Shown here piece after piece: positions 29,136 through 40,249 of a stretch of DNA of 64,000 nucleotides. The translations under genes were made by a program, and so were the position numbers. This DNA comes from Entomobacter blattae (lineage in GTDB: Bacteria > Pseudomonadota > Alphaproteobacteria > Acetobacterales > Acetobacteraceae), in assembly GCF_014672835.1 (NCBI RefSeq), contig NZ_CP060244.1, positions 143,501-207,500 on the forward strand, in the 5' to 3' direction. The first letter of the stretch is position 1. Every line of letters starts with the position of its first letter. Under the pieces are notes generated by a model. The model did not search any database. It saw only the letters and a list, made by a program, of their open reading frames with translations, and had not been told where the DNA came from.

Positions 29136-30164
29136 ATGGTAGGTAGTGTGTCTATAAAAGTCAGCAAAAATAGGCCTGATTATTCCCAACAAGCTTCCCT
29201 ACCGGCAAATGGCCATATTCCTGTCATGCTGGAGGAGGCCGTTGCTTTATTGTCGCCACAAAACGATGAGATATACGTCGATGCGACTTTCGGAGGCGGT
29301 GGGTACTGTTGTGCTATGCTTGAAAAGGCCAACTGTTCCGTTTATGCCATCGACAGGGACCCAGATGCCATCCAAAGAGGCTACCGATTGGCAGAGCGCT
29401 TTACCGATCCCGCAGGGCATTCCCGCCTTCATATGCTGGAAGGCTCTTTTGGAAACATGAAACACCTTCTCCACAAACAAGAGGTAACACAGATCAACGG
29501 TGTTATTATGGATTTGGGGCTTTCCTCTTACCAGTTAGATGATAGCCAACGGGGCTTTTCGTTTCGTTCTGATGGCCCTCTTGATATGCGGATGGAAAAA
29601 AAGGGGCCAACAGCAGCAGATGTCATTAATCATACTCCTGAAAAAGAGCTGGCTGATATTATTTTTTACTATGGGGAGGAGCGCTTCTCCCGCCGTATTG
29701 CCAAGGCGATCATAAAATATCGCACAGAAAAAGGCCCCTTTAAAACCACATTGCAATTTGCCGAACTGATCCGCTCAGTTGTGCCCCCTGATCGAAGCGG
29801 TATTGACCCTGCCACTCGAACTTTCCAGGCCATACGTATTTCTGTAAATGATGAACTGGCCCAAATAGAGCAAGCCGTACAACAAGCCCTTGAGCTTCTT
29901 CGACCAGAAGGTCGCTTGGTGGTTGTCTCCTTTCACTCCTTGGAAGACCGTATCGTTAAAAAAATCATGTATGCGGCAGCCGGCCGTACAGCCCAGCCCT
30001 CGCGCTATGATCCCGCCAGCACATTGCCTAACCCTGCACCGAATATAGCCTTTGAGTTGCTAACCCATAAAGCTGTACGCCCTACCCAAGAGGAATGCCT
30101 TCATAACCTCAGAGCCCGTAGTGCACGTCTTAGGGCTTTGCGCCGACTTCCTGTCTTACTGTAA
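29136..30164 (+). CDS. rsmH: 16S rRNA (cytosine1402-N4)-methyltransferase
   Basis: This 342-residue SAM-dependent enzyme methylates N4 of C1402 in 16S rRNA. Family motifs are HIPVMLEEA (27-35), the SAM loop DATFGGGGY (49-57), MDLGLSSYQLDD, FSFRSDGPLDMRM and VVSFHSLEDRIVK. ATG at 29136 has TAAGG about 10 nt upstream. It is the first gene of the division and cell-wall cluster; no mraZ precedes it. AT-rich promoter-like sequence lies at 29030-29100. Confidence 0.95.
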   Translation: MVGSVSIKVSKNRPDYSQQASLPANGHIPVMLEEAVALLSPQNDEIYVDATFGGGGYCCAMLEKANCSVYAIDRDPDAIQRGYRLAERFTDPAGHSRLHMLEGSFGNMKHLLHKQEVTQINGVIMDLGLSSYQLDDSQRGFSFRSDGPLDMRMEKKGPTAADVINHTPEKELADIIFYYGEERFSRRIAKAIIKYRTEKGPFKTTLQFAELIRSVVPPDRSGIDPATRTFQAIRISVNDELAQIEQAVQQALELLRPEGRLVVVSFHSLEDRIVKKIMYAAAGRTAQPSRYDPASTLPNPAPNIAFELLTHKAVRPTQEECLHNLRARSARLRALRRLPVLL

Positions 30165-30182
30165 TTTTCAGGTCACTGTATC

Positions 30183-31328
30183 ATGATTCGTCCCTTTACC
30201 ATTCTGTGTGTTCTTTGCTCTGGGTTTTCAGGATTGTTCTTATATTCCAAAAAACACCAAACAACCGTGCTCAACCAGCAAATCGCCAGTATTGTGCATG
30301 ACACACAGCGTATTCATGATCAAACCTCCATGCTTAAAACAGAATGGTCTTTGTTAAATCAGCCTGATAGGCTCAAAACCCTTTCGGCCAAAATTCTTCC
30401 CTCACTCGCAAGCATGCGCCCCGACCAGTTTGTTCAGCTTGCTTCTCTCTCCAGTCGTCTTCCTTCTCCTATTACCAAACCTCTCATCAACCCAAGAGAA
30501 GATCTTGGCCGCTCTGTTGCAGCTGATCATGATCAGGCCACACCAGAAACAAAGAAAGAAACAGAAATACCTGATTCTTCTGAGAAAACGCTTTCAACTG
30601 AGGAAAAGGTAGGTAAAAAAGACCTTTCAAAGGAGAAAGCGCCTACGGAGAAGGAAAGTAAAAAGCCTGTGCTGGAAACGGCACGAAAATCTGAAAGTCC
30701 TACGAATAATTCCAACATTGCCAGCAAAGCAAAACCCCAGGCAGAACCTGCTCTTTCAAGCGTAGCCAAAACAACCAATGCCCTAAAGGACAAGAAGAAG
30801 ACACGCCCGAAGAAAATAGAAGAGCACAAAGAGCCAATGGCGGAAGAAGATATTGCTGAATCCCCCTTAGATAAATTGCCTCCTCTCGCCAGTATTAATA
30901 AAACCAGTATTAATAAAAATGGTAGTCTACCCCGTCACGGAGGAGAAAGAAAAAATATCTCTGCTATGGCTGCCAACCACCATCCTCGTCCTGCCGTAAC
31001 CGATGAGATAGAAGAAAATGAGGCTCAGGCAAGCCCAAAACCTGTCAAACATAAACATTCCACCCGGCCAAAATATGATGATACCCTCTCACTTGGGCAA
31101 GCTCTTGCTCAAAATAGCGAAAAACCCCACCCTATTGCCATTAAGGCGGCCGCTAACATTTCCCGCCTCCATACGCCCAGCAGCCATTCAACCCTCGCTT
31201 CCAAAAACGTAAATGCGAGCGGCAGCCGCACGGCAAATAGTTCTCGCACATCAAGTAATAATGCCTCCGTATTAGGCATTTCATCTCAATCTGCTCTTCC
31301 GCCCCCTACACCCTTTCGTGATGAATAA
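30183..31328 (+). CDS. ftsL: FtsL-like divisome protein with long disordered tail
   Basis: Its position between rsmH and ftsI, an N-terminal transmembrane segment (about residues 4-22) and a following heptad-type helix (QQIASIVHDTQRIHDQTSML, then LKTEWSLLNQPDRLKTLS) identify FtsL, which with FtsB activates FtsWI during septation. The family is usually near 100-120 residues. Here it is 381, because residues about 100-381 form a Lys/Glu/Ser/Pro/Thr-rich low-complexity tail that would lie in the periplasm. ftsI follows after 21 bp. Confidence 0.85.
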   Translation: MIRPFTILCVLCSGFSGLFLYSKKHQTTVLNQQIASIVHDTQRIHDQTSMLKTEWSLLNQPDRLKTLSAKILPSLASMRPDQFVQLASLSSRLPSPITKPLINPREDLGRSVAADHDQATPETKKETEIPDSSEKTLSTEEKVGKKDLSKEKAPTEKESKKPVLETARKSESPTNNSNIASKAKPQAEPALSSVAKTTNALKDKKKTRPKKIEEHKEPMAEEDIAESPLDKLPPLASINKTSINKNGSLPRHGGERKNISAMAANHHPRPAVTDEIEENEAQASPKPVKHKHSTRPKYDDTLSLGQALAQNSEKPHPIAIKAAANISRLHTPSSHSTLASKNVNASGSRTANSSRTSSNNASVLGISSQSALPPPTPFRDE

Positions 31329-31349
31329 CTCTTCTCTCTTCTCATAATA

Positions 31350-33497
31350 ATGCAGGAAACACCTCACCCCTCCTCCGCTCGGCTACGCAAAACGAGCAAG
31401 AGCCAAATGGAAGTCAGCATTACAGGGCATGACCTTAAACATCGTGCCTTAATGGATAAAATGCGTGGTCGGCTTTTGGTCTTATCCCTGGGGTTTTTTG
31501 GTCTGTTTTTTGCCATCAGCATGAAGCTTGCCATTGCCACCGTATTTTTACCCCTTGCCCCAGAAAAAAGACAAATTGCCCCCCAGGTTCCCCCCATTCC
31601 AGAAAGCGACCCCAAAGGTAAACTCTCCGGTGATTTTGCCTCTCCTCAGGTCAAAAGGGCCTCTATCCTCGATCGCAATGGGCAGATTTTGGCTATTTCC
31701 CTTCCCGTAGCCCAAGTTTATGCCAATCCCCAAGAACTTATTGACCCGCAGGAAATTGCCTTAAAGCTTCAAAAAATCCTTCCGAATTTGGATATAGAAA
31801 AAACTGTCAAAAGGTTATCTTCCAACAAAAAATTCGTCTATATCGCTCGCGATATTACCCCTGCACAGGAAATTGCCATTAATGATCTTGGCATACCAGG
31901 TATTTATTTTGAGGCAGGAGAACGCCGCCACTACCCCTTGGGCACCATTGCTGCACACATTCTCGGCACTGTTGACATTGATGACCAGGGCGTTGCTGGC
32001 ATTGAACGCTTCTTTAATGCCCGGCTCAACTCCGACCATAACCCCTTGCGGCTTTCCATTGATGTCAGAGTGCAAACCGTCGTAAGAAATGAGCTATTTG
32101 CTGCTAAAGAACTTTTTAAAGCCATTGGGGCCAGCGCCATTGTAATGGATGTGAACACCGGGGAAATCATTAGTATGGTTAGTTTACCAGACTACGATGC
32201 CAACGATTTCAACCATGCCACACCCGATTCCCGTTTTAATCGCGCCACTACGGGCCTTTATGAGCCTGGTTCTACCTTTAAACTTCAAACCGCTGCTATG
32301 GCCTTGCAACTCGGTGTAGCCCATATTTGGGATAAATTTTCAACTATCCCCATTCATGTCGGACGCTTTACCATTTCTGACTTAAAAGTTGATCACTTTG
32401 CTCCCTGGCTCTCCTTGCCAGAAGTTATGGCCTATTCCTCTAACCCCGCAGCTGCCCATATTGCCCTAGATGTTGGGGCAGAACGCCAAAGGGCATGGTT
32501 AAAAACGCTTGGCTTTTTTGATCGTGTTCCTATTGAACTTCCTGAAACAGCACGCCCCCTCATTCCTTCCAAGAGCCGATGGGGTATCTCTACCGTTATG
32601 ACAGTTGGCTTTGGCCACGGTGTCGCTGAACCTCCCTTAGCCATTGTCCGGGGAACAGCTGCAACCGTAAATGGGGGATTCCTTGTTAAACCTACCTTGA
32701 TCTCTAAGGAAAGTGCATTTACTTCTCCCAATACATATCATCCTGAGATTTCAACAGTAGAAAATCCATCTACAGACACTCTAACAGCCAACACCCAAAT
32801 CGCTTCTTTGAGCCCCCCTGCTCATGAAGGTTCAACCCGCTTACCACAAACAAGCCTTACAGAAGAAACGCCCGATAAAATGCGGGTTATTTCTGAGGAA
32901 AACTCTAAATATCTCCGGCAAATCCTTCGCCTGGTCGTCACCAAGGGGATTGGTAAATCCGCAGAATCTCCAGGGTATTTCGTTGGTGGAAAAACAGGAA
33001 CAGCCGAAAAAATTGGCCCCCATGGCGGGTATCTCAAACATGTTAATATCTCGGCCTTTACAGGGGTTTTCCCCATGAATGCTCCCCGCTATACTGTTTA
33101 TGTCATGCTTGACAGCCCTAAGCCTACCCCTGCTACCCACGGTTGGACAACAGCGGGATGGAATGCTGCCCCCACTGTATCGAAGATTGTTTCACGAATT
33201 GGGCCTATATTGGGTATGTTCCCCAACACCAAAAACCCCGCAGCGGTCGATGCTGCTTTGGCAATGCCTTTGCGCCCTCCTGTGCCAAAAGGAATAAGGG
33301 CCCTTGGGCCTGGTAACGATCCGGGAGATCCAAGAAATGCCAAGAGAAGTTTAAAAAATGAAAAGCGTAAGCCGCATTCTTCCAAACCAGAGCCCAAAGA
33401 GGCTATGGGAAAGAAAGAACAGCCAACCCCACGCACCCTTTCCCAACAGCTACTCTCTCGCCATAATATCTCTTACCAAAAACCCCCCGACGATTAA
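31350..33497 (+). CDS. ftsI: Peptidoglycan D,D-transpeptidase FtsI (PBP3)
   Basis: This 715-residue class B penicillin-binding protein cross-links septal peptidoglycan. One transmembrane helix lies at about 41-65. The dimerisation domain follows (ASILDRNGQILA). The transpeptidase domain has catalytic Ser308 in STFK (308-311), SSN at 363-365 and KTG at 548-550. A roughly 50-residue polar insertion (about 455-508) precedes the MRVISEENSKYLRQIL helix, and a Lys/Arg/Pro-rich tail follows the domain, making it longer than typical (about 580-650). Confidence 0.96.
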   Translation: MQETPHPSSARLRKTSKSQMEVSITGHDLKHRALMDKMRGRLLVLSLGFFGLFFAISMKLAIATVFLPLAPEKRQIAPQVPPIPESDPKGKLSGDFASPQVKRASILDRNGQILAISLPVAQVYANPQELIDPQEIALKLQKILPNLDIEKTVKRLSSNKKFVYIARDITPAQEIAINDLGIPGIYFEAGERRHYPLGTIAAHILGTVDIDDQGVAGIERFFNARLNSDHNPLRLSIDVRVQTVVRNELFAAKELFKAIGASAIVMDVNTGEIISMVSLPDYDANDFNHATPDSRFNRATTGLYEPGSTFKLQTAAMALQLGVAHIWDKFSTIPIHVGRFTISDLKVDHFAPWLSLPEVMAYSSNPAAAHIALDVGAERQRAWLKTLGFFDRVPIELPETARPLIPSKSRWGISTVMTVGFGHGVAEPPLAIVRGTAATVNGGFLVKPTLISKESAFTSPNTYHPEISTVENPSTDTLTANTQIASLSPPAHEGSTRLPQTSLTEETPDKMRVISEENSKYLRQILRLVVTKGIGKSAESPGYFVGGKTGTAEKIGPHGGYLKHVNISAFTGVFPMNAPRYTVYVMLDSPKPTPATHGWTTAGWNAAPTVSKIVSRIGPILGMFPNTKNPAAVDAALAMPLRPPVPKGIRALGPGNDPGDPRNAKRSLKNEKRKPHSSKPEPKEAMGKKEQPTPRTLSQQLLSRHNISYQKPPDD

Positions 33498-33590
33498 AGC
33501 AGCTGCTTGAAAAACCCCTCACAAAGGGTGGCCTGCCCATTATTGTGCTCTTTTTATATTTTATAAAACCCAAGCTTTGGCCCAACGCCC

Positions 33591-35066
33591 ATGGATCTTT
33601 ACCACCTTTTTTCTCATGTCCCTTTACCGCTTGGTACACCCCATGTTGATATCACTGATGTCGATATCACCGGCATAACGTCCAACAGCAACGATGTACA
33701 ACCTGGGTTCCTGTTTGTTGCTCTTAAAGGCACAAAACAAGATGGCCACACATATATTCCCAAGGCTATCCAAGCTGGCGCAGCTGCCATTTTAGCAGAG
33801 GAGGGCACAAAACTTCCCTCTGGGGCCAAAACCTTACTCATTACTACCAACCACACGGCCTCTACCCTAGCCAAACTGGCTATGACCTTCTACGGCAGGC
33901 ACATCCCTTCTACCATCGTAGGGATTACGGGCACCAATGGCAAAACAAGCACGGCAACCTTCTTACAACAACTCTGGACGCAAGAAAAAAAACATGCTGT
34001 AAGCCTTGGCACCTTAGGTCTTGGTGGCCTTACTTCTGCCCCAGATTTCGGCCCAATCCTTACTACTCCAGACAGTGTAACCCTTGCCAAAATCCTGGCT
34101 TATCTGGGCGAGCATTCCATCACCCATCTCGCTATGGAGGCCTCCTCTCATGGGTTAGCTCAACACAGGCTGGATGGCCTTACCTTTAAAACTGTGGGCT
34201 TTACCAATCTTACACGCGATCATCTGGACTATCACCCAACCGTGGAAGATTATCTGAATGCCAAGCTAAGCTTGCTCGAACACCTAGAAGTTGGTGGCCC
34301 CGTCATAGCAAATGCCGATATGGAGACCTCTATATTAGAGCGCATTACCCAAAAAGCTCACTCGCTTAATCTACCCCTTCACACGGTGGGATTTAAAGGG
34401 GAGATGATTAAGCTTCTCAATGTTAGGCCGTTACCCCAGGGGCAGGCGGTTCACTTGCGCGCTAACGGGCAAACCCATCAATTTATCACACCGCTTGTAG
34501 GACATTTCCAACTCCAAAACATGATCATGGCTGCCGCCTTAAGTAGCGCTGTTGAAACCAACACACCTATTCCCATAGCGCTTTTAGCCCATCTCCAGGG
34601 AGTGAAGGGGCGGATGGAACTCGCAGCAACACTGCCGAACCAAGCCGCTGTTTATGTTGATTATGCCCATACCCCCGATGCGCTTATGCGGCTCCTACAA
34701 GCCTTAAGACCCCATACAGCGGGACAATTGATTGTCGTTTTTGGCGCAGGCGGTGATCGCGATGCCGGTAAGCGCCCATTAATGGGGGAAATTGCTCATA
34801 AATTTGCCAATAAAGTGATTGTTACTGACGATAACCCCCGCTCAGAGGATCCCGCTCGGATCCGTAAGGAAATATTAGCGGCTGCACCGGATGGTATAGA
34901 AATAGCAGACCGTAAAAAAGCCATAGAAATAGGATTATCCCTTTTGAAATCTGGAGATATCCTGGTTGTGGCAGGCAAGGGCCATGAAGAAGGGCAGATT
35001 ATCTCTGGCCAAGTTTACCCATTTAACGATGTTAAAGCCATACAATCACTAATAGGATCTCCATGA
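33591..35066 (+). CDS. murE: UDP-MurNAc-L-Ala-D-Glu:meso-diaminopimelate ligase
   Basis: This 491-residue ATP-dependent ligase adds the third stem residue in the cytoplasm. It has the nucleotide loop GTNGKTS at 114-120, the central YHPTVEDYLNAK region, and the DNPR motif at 414-417, which selects meso-diaminopimelate over lysine. This shows DAP-type peptidoglycan. The stop overlaps the murF start (ATGA). Confidence 0.97.
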   Translation: MDLYHLFSHVPLPLGTPHVDITDVDITGITSNSNDVQPGFLFVALKGTKQDGHTYIPKAIQAGAAAILAEEGTKLPSGAKTLLITTNHTASTLAKLAMTFYGRHIPSTIVGITGTNGKTSTATFLQQLWTQEKKHAVSLGTLGLGGLTSAPDFGPILTTPDSVTLAKILAYLGEHSITHLAMEASSHGLAQHRLDGLTFKTVGFTNLTRDHLDYHPTVEDYLNAKLSLLEHLEVGGPVIANADMETSILERITQKAHSLNLPLHTVGFKGEMIKLLNVRPLPQGQAVHLRANGQTHQFITPLVGHFQLQNMIMAAALSSAVETNTPIPIALLAHLQGVKGRMELAATLPNQAAVYVDYAHTPDALMRLLQALRPHTAGQLIVVFGAGGDRDAGKRPLMGEIAHKFANKVIVTDDNPRSEDPARIRKEILAAAPDGIEIADRKKAIEIGLSLLKSGDILVVAGKGHEEGQIISGQVYPFNDVKAIQSLIGSP

Positions 35067-36553
35067 CCATATTATGGACAGAAGAAGCCCTATGCCAGGC
35101 CACGGGGGGGGTCTTTCATAACAACACCTCCCCTTGTCCGCCTATTACAGGCGTATCTATTGACACACGCACCCTTGCCAAGGGAGACATGTTTGTTGCC
35201 CTAAAAGGCGAAAACCAGGATGGCCATGCTCACCTGGAAGAGGCCTTTGCCAAGGGTGCAAGTTGCGCCATGGTAGCACATGACTCCAGAGCTCATGGCT
35301 TCGGATCGTTAACCCCCCAATACCCCGCATTGGTGGTTGATGATCCTTTCAAGGGGCTTCAAAAACTTGCCTTTGCTGCCCGCAAACGTTTTAAAGGTAC
35401 AATGCTGGCTGTAACGGGAAGTGTCGGGAAAACAACAACCAAGAATATGCTTCAGGCGGCTTTTTCTGCCTATGGGGTTTCCCATGCCGCTGATGCCTCT
35501 TACAACAACCATATCGGTGTTCCTCTAACCTTGGCACGCCTACCTGCTGAAGCTCAATTTGCCATATGCGAAATAGGCATGAATCATCAGGGGGAGGTCC
35601 TTCCTCTGGCACAGATGGTACAACCTGACCTTGCCATCATCACCACTATTGCCTCAGCCCATATCGGCCATATGGGCAATATGGAAGCAATTGCCCAGGA
35701 AAAAGCCTCTCTCCTACAGGCTCTTCATTCCAAGGGGGCTGCCTTTGTCCCATTCTTACCGCATTTTTTCCCTGTATTTAAAGCCTCCCTGCCCTCGGCA
35801 GATGTCAAGTTTTACACTACTGATCTTTCTAACCCCTCAGCTAACCTTTATGCCACTGACCTCATTTTAGAGGATTCTGGTTCCCAATTCATTGCCCACC
35901 TCCCGAAAGATCGCCCAGAATCTTTCCAAGAGCCCTCCCCTAGCCATCACCTTGAGCATGATCCTCAACATTCTGGGGAGCAAAATATCTCTGTTACACT
36001 CTCTTCTGGTGGAAAGCACCTTATCTATAGTGCACTGATAACCTTAGGAGCTTTATGGCACTGTGGCCTTCCCCTACGAAAAGGATGCGAAGCGATTGCC
36101 CAATTTCAGCCCGGAAAAGGAAGAGGCGGTCTCTATAACCTCAATAACGGAGACCTCTTGTTGATAGATGAAAGTTATAACGCCTCTGCTCTCTCTATTC
36201 GCAATAGTTTATCAACCCTGGGGCTCTATAAAAACCGCCGCCATATTGCCATTTTAGGAGATATTCGTGAGCTTGGGCCTTTTTCACAGTCAGAACATGA
36301 AAGCCTGGCCCCCGACGTTATGGCTAATGCTGATCTTGTTTTTTGTGCGGGTCCAGAAATGAAACATCTTTATAATAAACTCCCCTTTTCCCTGCAAGGG
36401 GGCTGGCAAGCCAGTGCACAAACCCTTATCGACGATATTTTCCCAGCTCTACGAAAGGGCGACGTTATCCTTGTAAAGGGCAGTAACGCCAGCCGTATGG
36501 GAGAGATCGTTCAAAAACTCCTTCAAACCTATCGGGGCGGAATTCTTATCTAA
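35063..36553 (+). CDS. murF: UDP-MurNAc-tripeptide--D-Ala-D-Ala ligase
   Basis: This 496-residue Mur ligase adds D-Ala-D-Ala to complete the UDP-MurNAc-pentapeptide. The ATP loop TGSVGKTT is at 118-125; the [17 protein letters not shown] and EIGMNHQGE motifs follow. Residues near 285-320 ([20 protein letters not shown]) form a polar insertion not usual for the family. It overlaps murE by 4 bases and its last base is the first of the mraY ATG. Confidence 0.96.
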   Translation: MTILWTEEALCQATGGVFHNNTSPCPPITGVSIDTRTLAKGDMFVALKGENQDGHAHLEEAFAKGASCAMVAHDSRAHGFGSLTPQYPALVVDDPFKGLQKLAFAARKRFKGTMLAVTGSVGKTTTKNMLQAAFSAYGVSHAADASYNNHIGVPLTLARLPAEAQFAICEIGMNHQGEVLPLAQMVQPDLAIITTIASAHIGHMGNMEAIAQEKASLLQALHSKGAAFVPFLPHFFPVFKASLPSADVKFYTTDLSNPSANLYATDLILEDSGSQFIAHLPKDRPESFQEPSPSHHLEHDPQHSGEQNISVTLSSGGKHLIYSALITLGALWHCGLPLRKGCEAIAQFQPGKGRGGLYNLNNGDLLLIDESYNASALSIRNSLSTLGLYKNRRHIAILGDIRELGPFSQSEHESLAPDVMANADLVFCAGPEMKHLYNKLPFSLQGGWQASAQTLIDDIFPALRKGDVILVKGSNASRMGEIVQKLLQTYRGGILI

Positions 36554-37644
36554 TGCTTTATAATCTGGTCGAAGCTCTTGGTCTTTCGCATTACTCTCTC
36601 TTTAACCTTTTACGTTATATTACATTCAGGTCAGGAGCGGCGTGTTTTACGGCCCTGGCCATCTGCCTGTTTCTTGGCCCGTATGTTATCCGTAAATTGC
36701 GTGCCATTCAAAAAGAAGGCCAACCCATACGAGCCCTTGGCCCTGAGAGACATCTAACCGAAAAGGCAGGAACTCCCACAATGGGGGGGATTCTTATTCT
36801 CGCTAGCCTGTTTTGTTCTACCTTGTTATGGGCAGATCTTTCCAACCAGTTTGTATGGATTGTTTTACTGGTTACAGGGATTTTTGGTGCTGTAGGGTTT
36901 GCAGATGATTACAGAAAGTTAGCAAAGCGCAGCAGTGATGGGCTGTCCAAAAAAACCCGCCTGGGGATTGAATTCATAACCTCTGGCATTGCAGGATACT
37001 GGCTCCAAACCCTTATGCCAGACCCTCTTGCTAACCAGCTGGCTTTTCCCTTTGCCAAAGATTTTCTCTTACCCCTTTCTTATTTCTTCCCGCTTTTTGC
37101 CATGCTTGTGATTACAGGTTTTGGCAATGCGGTTAACTTTACCGATGGCTTGGATGGCTTAGCCATTGTTCCTGTGATTATTGCAGCCTTGGTCTTTTTT
37201 CTTATTGCCTATCTGGTAGGGAACCATATTTTTGCCGATTATCTCCAACTGCATGCCGTGCCCGGTTCGGGAGAAATAGGCGTGGTGTGTGCTGCCCTCA
37301 TTGGCGCAGGCCTAGGGTTTTTATGGTATAATGCTCCCCCTGCGGCCATTTTCATGGGCGATACAGGCTCCCTGGCCTTGGGGGGTATCTTAGGGACAGT
37401 CGCTGTGGCCACCAAGCATGAGCTGGTTCTTTGTATTGTAGGCGGGCTTTTTGTGGCAGAGACCCTTTCCGTCATCCTACAGGTTAGTTGGTATAAAAGA
37501 ACAGGAAAGCGCATTTTTCTTATGGCGCCCCTTCACCATCATTTTGAAAAAATGGGGTGGACGGAATCAAAAATTGTTATCCGCTTCTGGATTGTCTCTA
37601 TTATACTGGGGCTCATTGGCCTGGCAACGTTGAAACTCAGATGA
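36553..37644 (+). CDS. mraY: Phospho-MurNAc-pentapeptide transferase
   Basis: This 363-residue integral membrane enzyme transfers phospho-MurNAc-pentapeptide to undecaprenyl phosphate, forming lipid I. About ten hydrophobic segments are present. Catalytic motifs are GFADDYRKL (Asp pair) near residue 115, NFTDGLDGL near 196, and the C-terminal [12 protein letters not shown]. The stop overlaps the murD start (ATGA). Confidence 0.97.
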   Translation: MLYNLVEALGLSHYSLFNLLRYITFRSGAACFTALAICLFLGPYVIRKLRAIQKEGQPIRALGPERHLTEKAGTPTMGGILILASLFCSTLLWADLSNQFVWIVLLVTGIFGAVGFADDYRKLAKRSSDGLSKKTRLGIEFITSGIAGYWLQTLMPDPLANQLAFPFAKDFLLPLSYFFPLFAMLVITGFGNAVNFTDGLDGLAIVPVIIAALVFFLIAYLVGNHIFADYLQLHAVPGSGEIGVVCAALIGAGLGFLWYNAPPAAIFMGDTGSLALGGILGTVAVATKHELVLCIVGGLFVAETLSVILQVSWYKRTGKRIFLMAPLHHHFEKMGWTESKIVIRFWIVSIILGLIGLATLKLR

Positions 37645-39080
37645 AATCATTTTCCCCTACACTCTTCTTTGGACAGCGTTATGCTGTTCTGGGCCTAGGC
37701 CGTAATGGATGTGCTGCTGTGCAAGCCCTAACCCAGATGGGCGCTTTTGTACAAGCCTGGGATGACTCCCCAGACCACCGTAAGGCCTTAGAAAACAACC
37801 TTGCTGATAAGAGCATTTCTGCCTTGTTAACACTCTCCCCCATTCAAACCCTTACCGGTATGGATGGGCTTATTCTCTCCCCGGGCATTCCCCACCACCT
37901 TCCACAACCTCACCCAGTGGCCGCCATGGCCAGAGAAAGCGGAATCCCTATCCTCTCTGATTCAGAACTTCTCTACCGCGCGGTAAGGCAAAGTGGCTCT
38001 TCGGCGGTCTTTGCTGGTATTACAGGAACAAATGGCAAATCAACCACAACCACTCTTCTCACCCATCTCCTGCAACACCATAACATTCCTGCCGTAGCTG
38101 GTGGCAATCTTGGCCCTGCTGCCCTCTCCCTTCCACTCCTGGATGATCAAGGGGTGTATGTTCTGGAAATGTCCTCCTACATGCTGGAGCGCGTGTATGA
38201 TCTGCGCTTTCATGTCGCCTGCCTTCTTAACCTTACCCCTGACCATTTAGACCGTCATGGTCATATGGACGGATATGCAGCCGCAAAGAAGCGTATTTTT
38301 CAAAACCAGAACTCTCATGATTTATCTCTCATCAGCCAAGATGACACTTCCTGTCTGAAAATCACAGAAGAGCTCGAAAAAACAAGCCTTTCAGAGATCG
38401 TCAAAATGACATCCTCTCCCAGGATTTCCGCTCCACTTTCTACAGATGGCCAGAAAATATATTATGAGGGTCAGGCCGTGCTCTCCCTGCAAGAAGCTAA
38501 AACTTTACCAGGCCTTCATAATGCCCAAAATGCCATGGCCGCAAGCCTGATGGCCCACCGCTTGGGTGTTCCCTTCCCGGCCATTCAAAAAGGGCTACAA
38601 ACTTACCCTGGTCTGGCTCACCGCCAGCAAATGGCCGGCACGGTTGGCAGTGTCCACTTTATTAACGACAGCAAGGCCACCAACGCCGATGCCGCAAGCA
38701 AAGCCCTTTCCTGTTATAACCCGCTGGTATGGATTGCTGGGGGCCAAAGCAAAGCTGGAGGCATAGAAAGCCTAGTGACTTTTTTTCCTCACATTGCCAA
38801 AGCTTTCCTGATCGGTCAGGATGCTGAAATTCTGGCACAGACTCTTGCAAGACATCATGTTGAATTCAGCCTTTCCGGCACATTGGAACAAGCCACTCAG
38901 GCTGCCTATGCCTATGCCAGTGCTAACGCTATTGCCACAGTACTTTTTTCTCCTGCCTGTGCAAGCTTTGACCAATTTAAAAATTTTGAAGAACGTGGAG
39001 AACGTTTTGTTGAAATTGTTTCCCATATGGGGCTACACCCTATGAAAAACGTACCATTACAACCACCGGATTCTTTATAA
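37641..39080 (+). CDS. murD: UDP-MurNAc-L-alanine--D-glutamate ligase
   Basis: This 479-residue ligase adds D-glutamate. The N-terminal Rossmann-like domain begins [17 protein letters not shown], the ATP loop is [12 protein letters not shown], then [11 protein letters not shown] and [10 protein letters not shown] follow. I place the start at ATG 37641, overlapping the mraY stop; a longer frame from 37557 lies wholly inside mraY. The stop TAATG shares its last base with the ftsW start. Confidence 0.96.
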   Translation: MKSFSPTLFFGQRYAVLGLGRNGCAAVQALTQMGAFVQAWDDSPDHRKALENNLADKSISALLTLSPIQTLTGMDGLILSPGIPHHLPQPHPVAAMARESGIPILSDSELLYRAVRQSGSSAVFAGITGTNGKSTTTTLLTHLLQHHNIPAVAGGNLGPAALSLPLLDDQGVYVLEMSSYMLERVYDLRFHVACLLNLTPDHLDRHGHMDGYAAAKKRIFQNQNSHDLSLISQDDTSCLKITEELEKTSLSEIVKMTSSPRISAPLSTDGQKIYYEGQAVLSLQEAKTLPGLHNAQNAMAASLMAHRLGVPFPAIQKGLQTYPGLAHRQQMAGTVGSVHFINDSKATNADAASKALSCYNPLVWIAGGQSKAGGIESLVTFFPHIAKAFLIGQDAEILAQTLARHHVEFSLSGTLEQATQAAYAYASANAIATVLFSPACASFDQFKNFEERGERFVEIVSHMGLHPMKNVPLQPPDSL

Positions 39081-40249
39081 TGTCAGGCCTCTCCCGTATT
39101 GATGACTCCTTTTTGGGCAAATGGTGGCGCAACACAGACCGCTGGACCCTTGGTTGCGTGGGAATACTTATTGGATTTGGCTATATCCTTATGCTGGCTG
39201 CAAGCCCCGCCGTGGCCTCACGTATTGGGGCCTCACGTGATATGTTTATTTTCAAGCAGGTGATCTTTTTAACCCTTGCGGGCCTCATCATCTTTCTGAC
39301 TTCCTTGCTTTCACCGCAAGGCATAAAACGACTGGCCATTTTGGGCTGTATCCTTGCCATTATTGCCACGGCGCTAACCCTTGTCCATGGTATTGAAATT
39401 AAAGGAGCTAGACGCTGGATTGCCATTCCCTTCATGTCTATCCAGCCATCAGAGTTCTTAAAACCCTGCTTTGCTGTAGTGACAGGATGGCTCCTGGGGG
39501 GAATGAAAAACCGATCTTTTTTCCCAGGTATGATTATTGCCTGTGTGCTTTTTGGTATTATTCTTGTGCTGCTAAAATCCCAGCCCGATATTGGAATGCT
39601 ATCAGTTATTGCGGCTGTTTTTATGATCCAGCTCTTTGTGGCGGGCCTTAACCTTGCATTTGTAGGCATTGGTGTTGGCAGTATGATCGCTGCCTTTATT
39701 GGGGCCTATATTGCCTTTCCCCATGTGCGCTCACGTGTTGAACGCTTTCTTCACCCCAATGTTGGGGATCATTATCAGATTGATACAGCTTTGAGAGCCT
39801 TTGGAAATGGCGGATTTTTGGGCCGGGGCCCTGGGGAAGGCCGGGTTAAAGATTTGCTCCCTGACGCCCATGCCGACTTTGTATTTGCCGTTGCCGGAGA
39901 GGAATATGGGTTTTTAGTTTGCCTGTTTATTGTGTTATTATTCTGCTTCATCGTTGTACGGGCTTTACTGAAAATGCTAAAAGAAGATGATCCCTTTATT
40001 ATCCTTGCCACCACCGGCCTGGTTTCAGGCTTTGGCTTGCAAGCCTTTATCAACATGGGCTCAACTCTGCATCTTATCCCCACTAAGGGGATGACCCTTC
40101 CTTTTATTTCCTATGGGGGTTCATCAGCCATTTCTATTGCCCTGGCCATTGGTATGTTGCTGGCCTTAACAAGACAGCGCATCAATTACGAAGAGACCGT
40201 CATTAACACGGGTATCCCAGGGCGTAAACGAAGGATGGTCAAACTATGA
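39080..40249 (+). CDS. ftsW: Peptidoglycan glycosyltransferase FtsW (SEDS family)
   Basis: This 389-residue polytopic protein polymerises septal glycan strands together with FtsI. About ten membrane segments are present. SEDS signatures are GARRWI followed by QPSEFLKP, KSQPDIG, the HADFVFAVAGEEYGF loop with its catalytic Asp region, and the final LPFISYGGSS. The N-terminus has a short basic stretch. It overlaps murD by one base and murG by four. Confidence 0.97.
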   Translation: MSGLSRIDDSFLGKWWRNTDRWTLGCVGILIGFGYILMLAASPAVASRIGASRDMFIFKQVIFLTLAGLIIFLTSLLSPQGIKRLAILGCILAIIATALTLVHGIEIKGARRWIAIPFMSIQPSEFLKPCFAVVTGWLLGGMKNRSFFPGMIIACVLFGIILVLLKSQPDIGMLSVIAAVFMIQLFVAGLNLAFVGIGVGSMIAAFIGAYIAFPHVRSRVERFLHPNVGDHYQIDTALRAFGNGGFLGRGPGEGRVKDLLPDAHADFVFAVAGEEYGFLVCLFIVLLFCFIVVRALLKMLKEDDPFIILATTGLVSGFGLQAFINMGSTLHLIPTKGMTLPFISYGGSSAISIALAIGMLLALTRQRINYEETVINTGIPGRKRRMVKL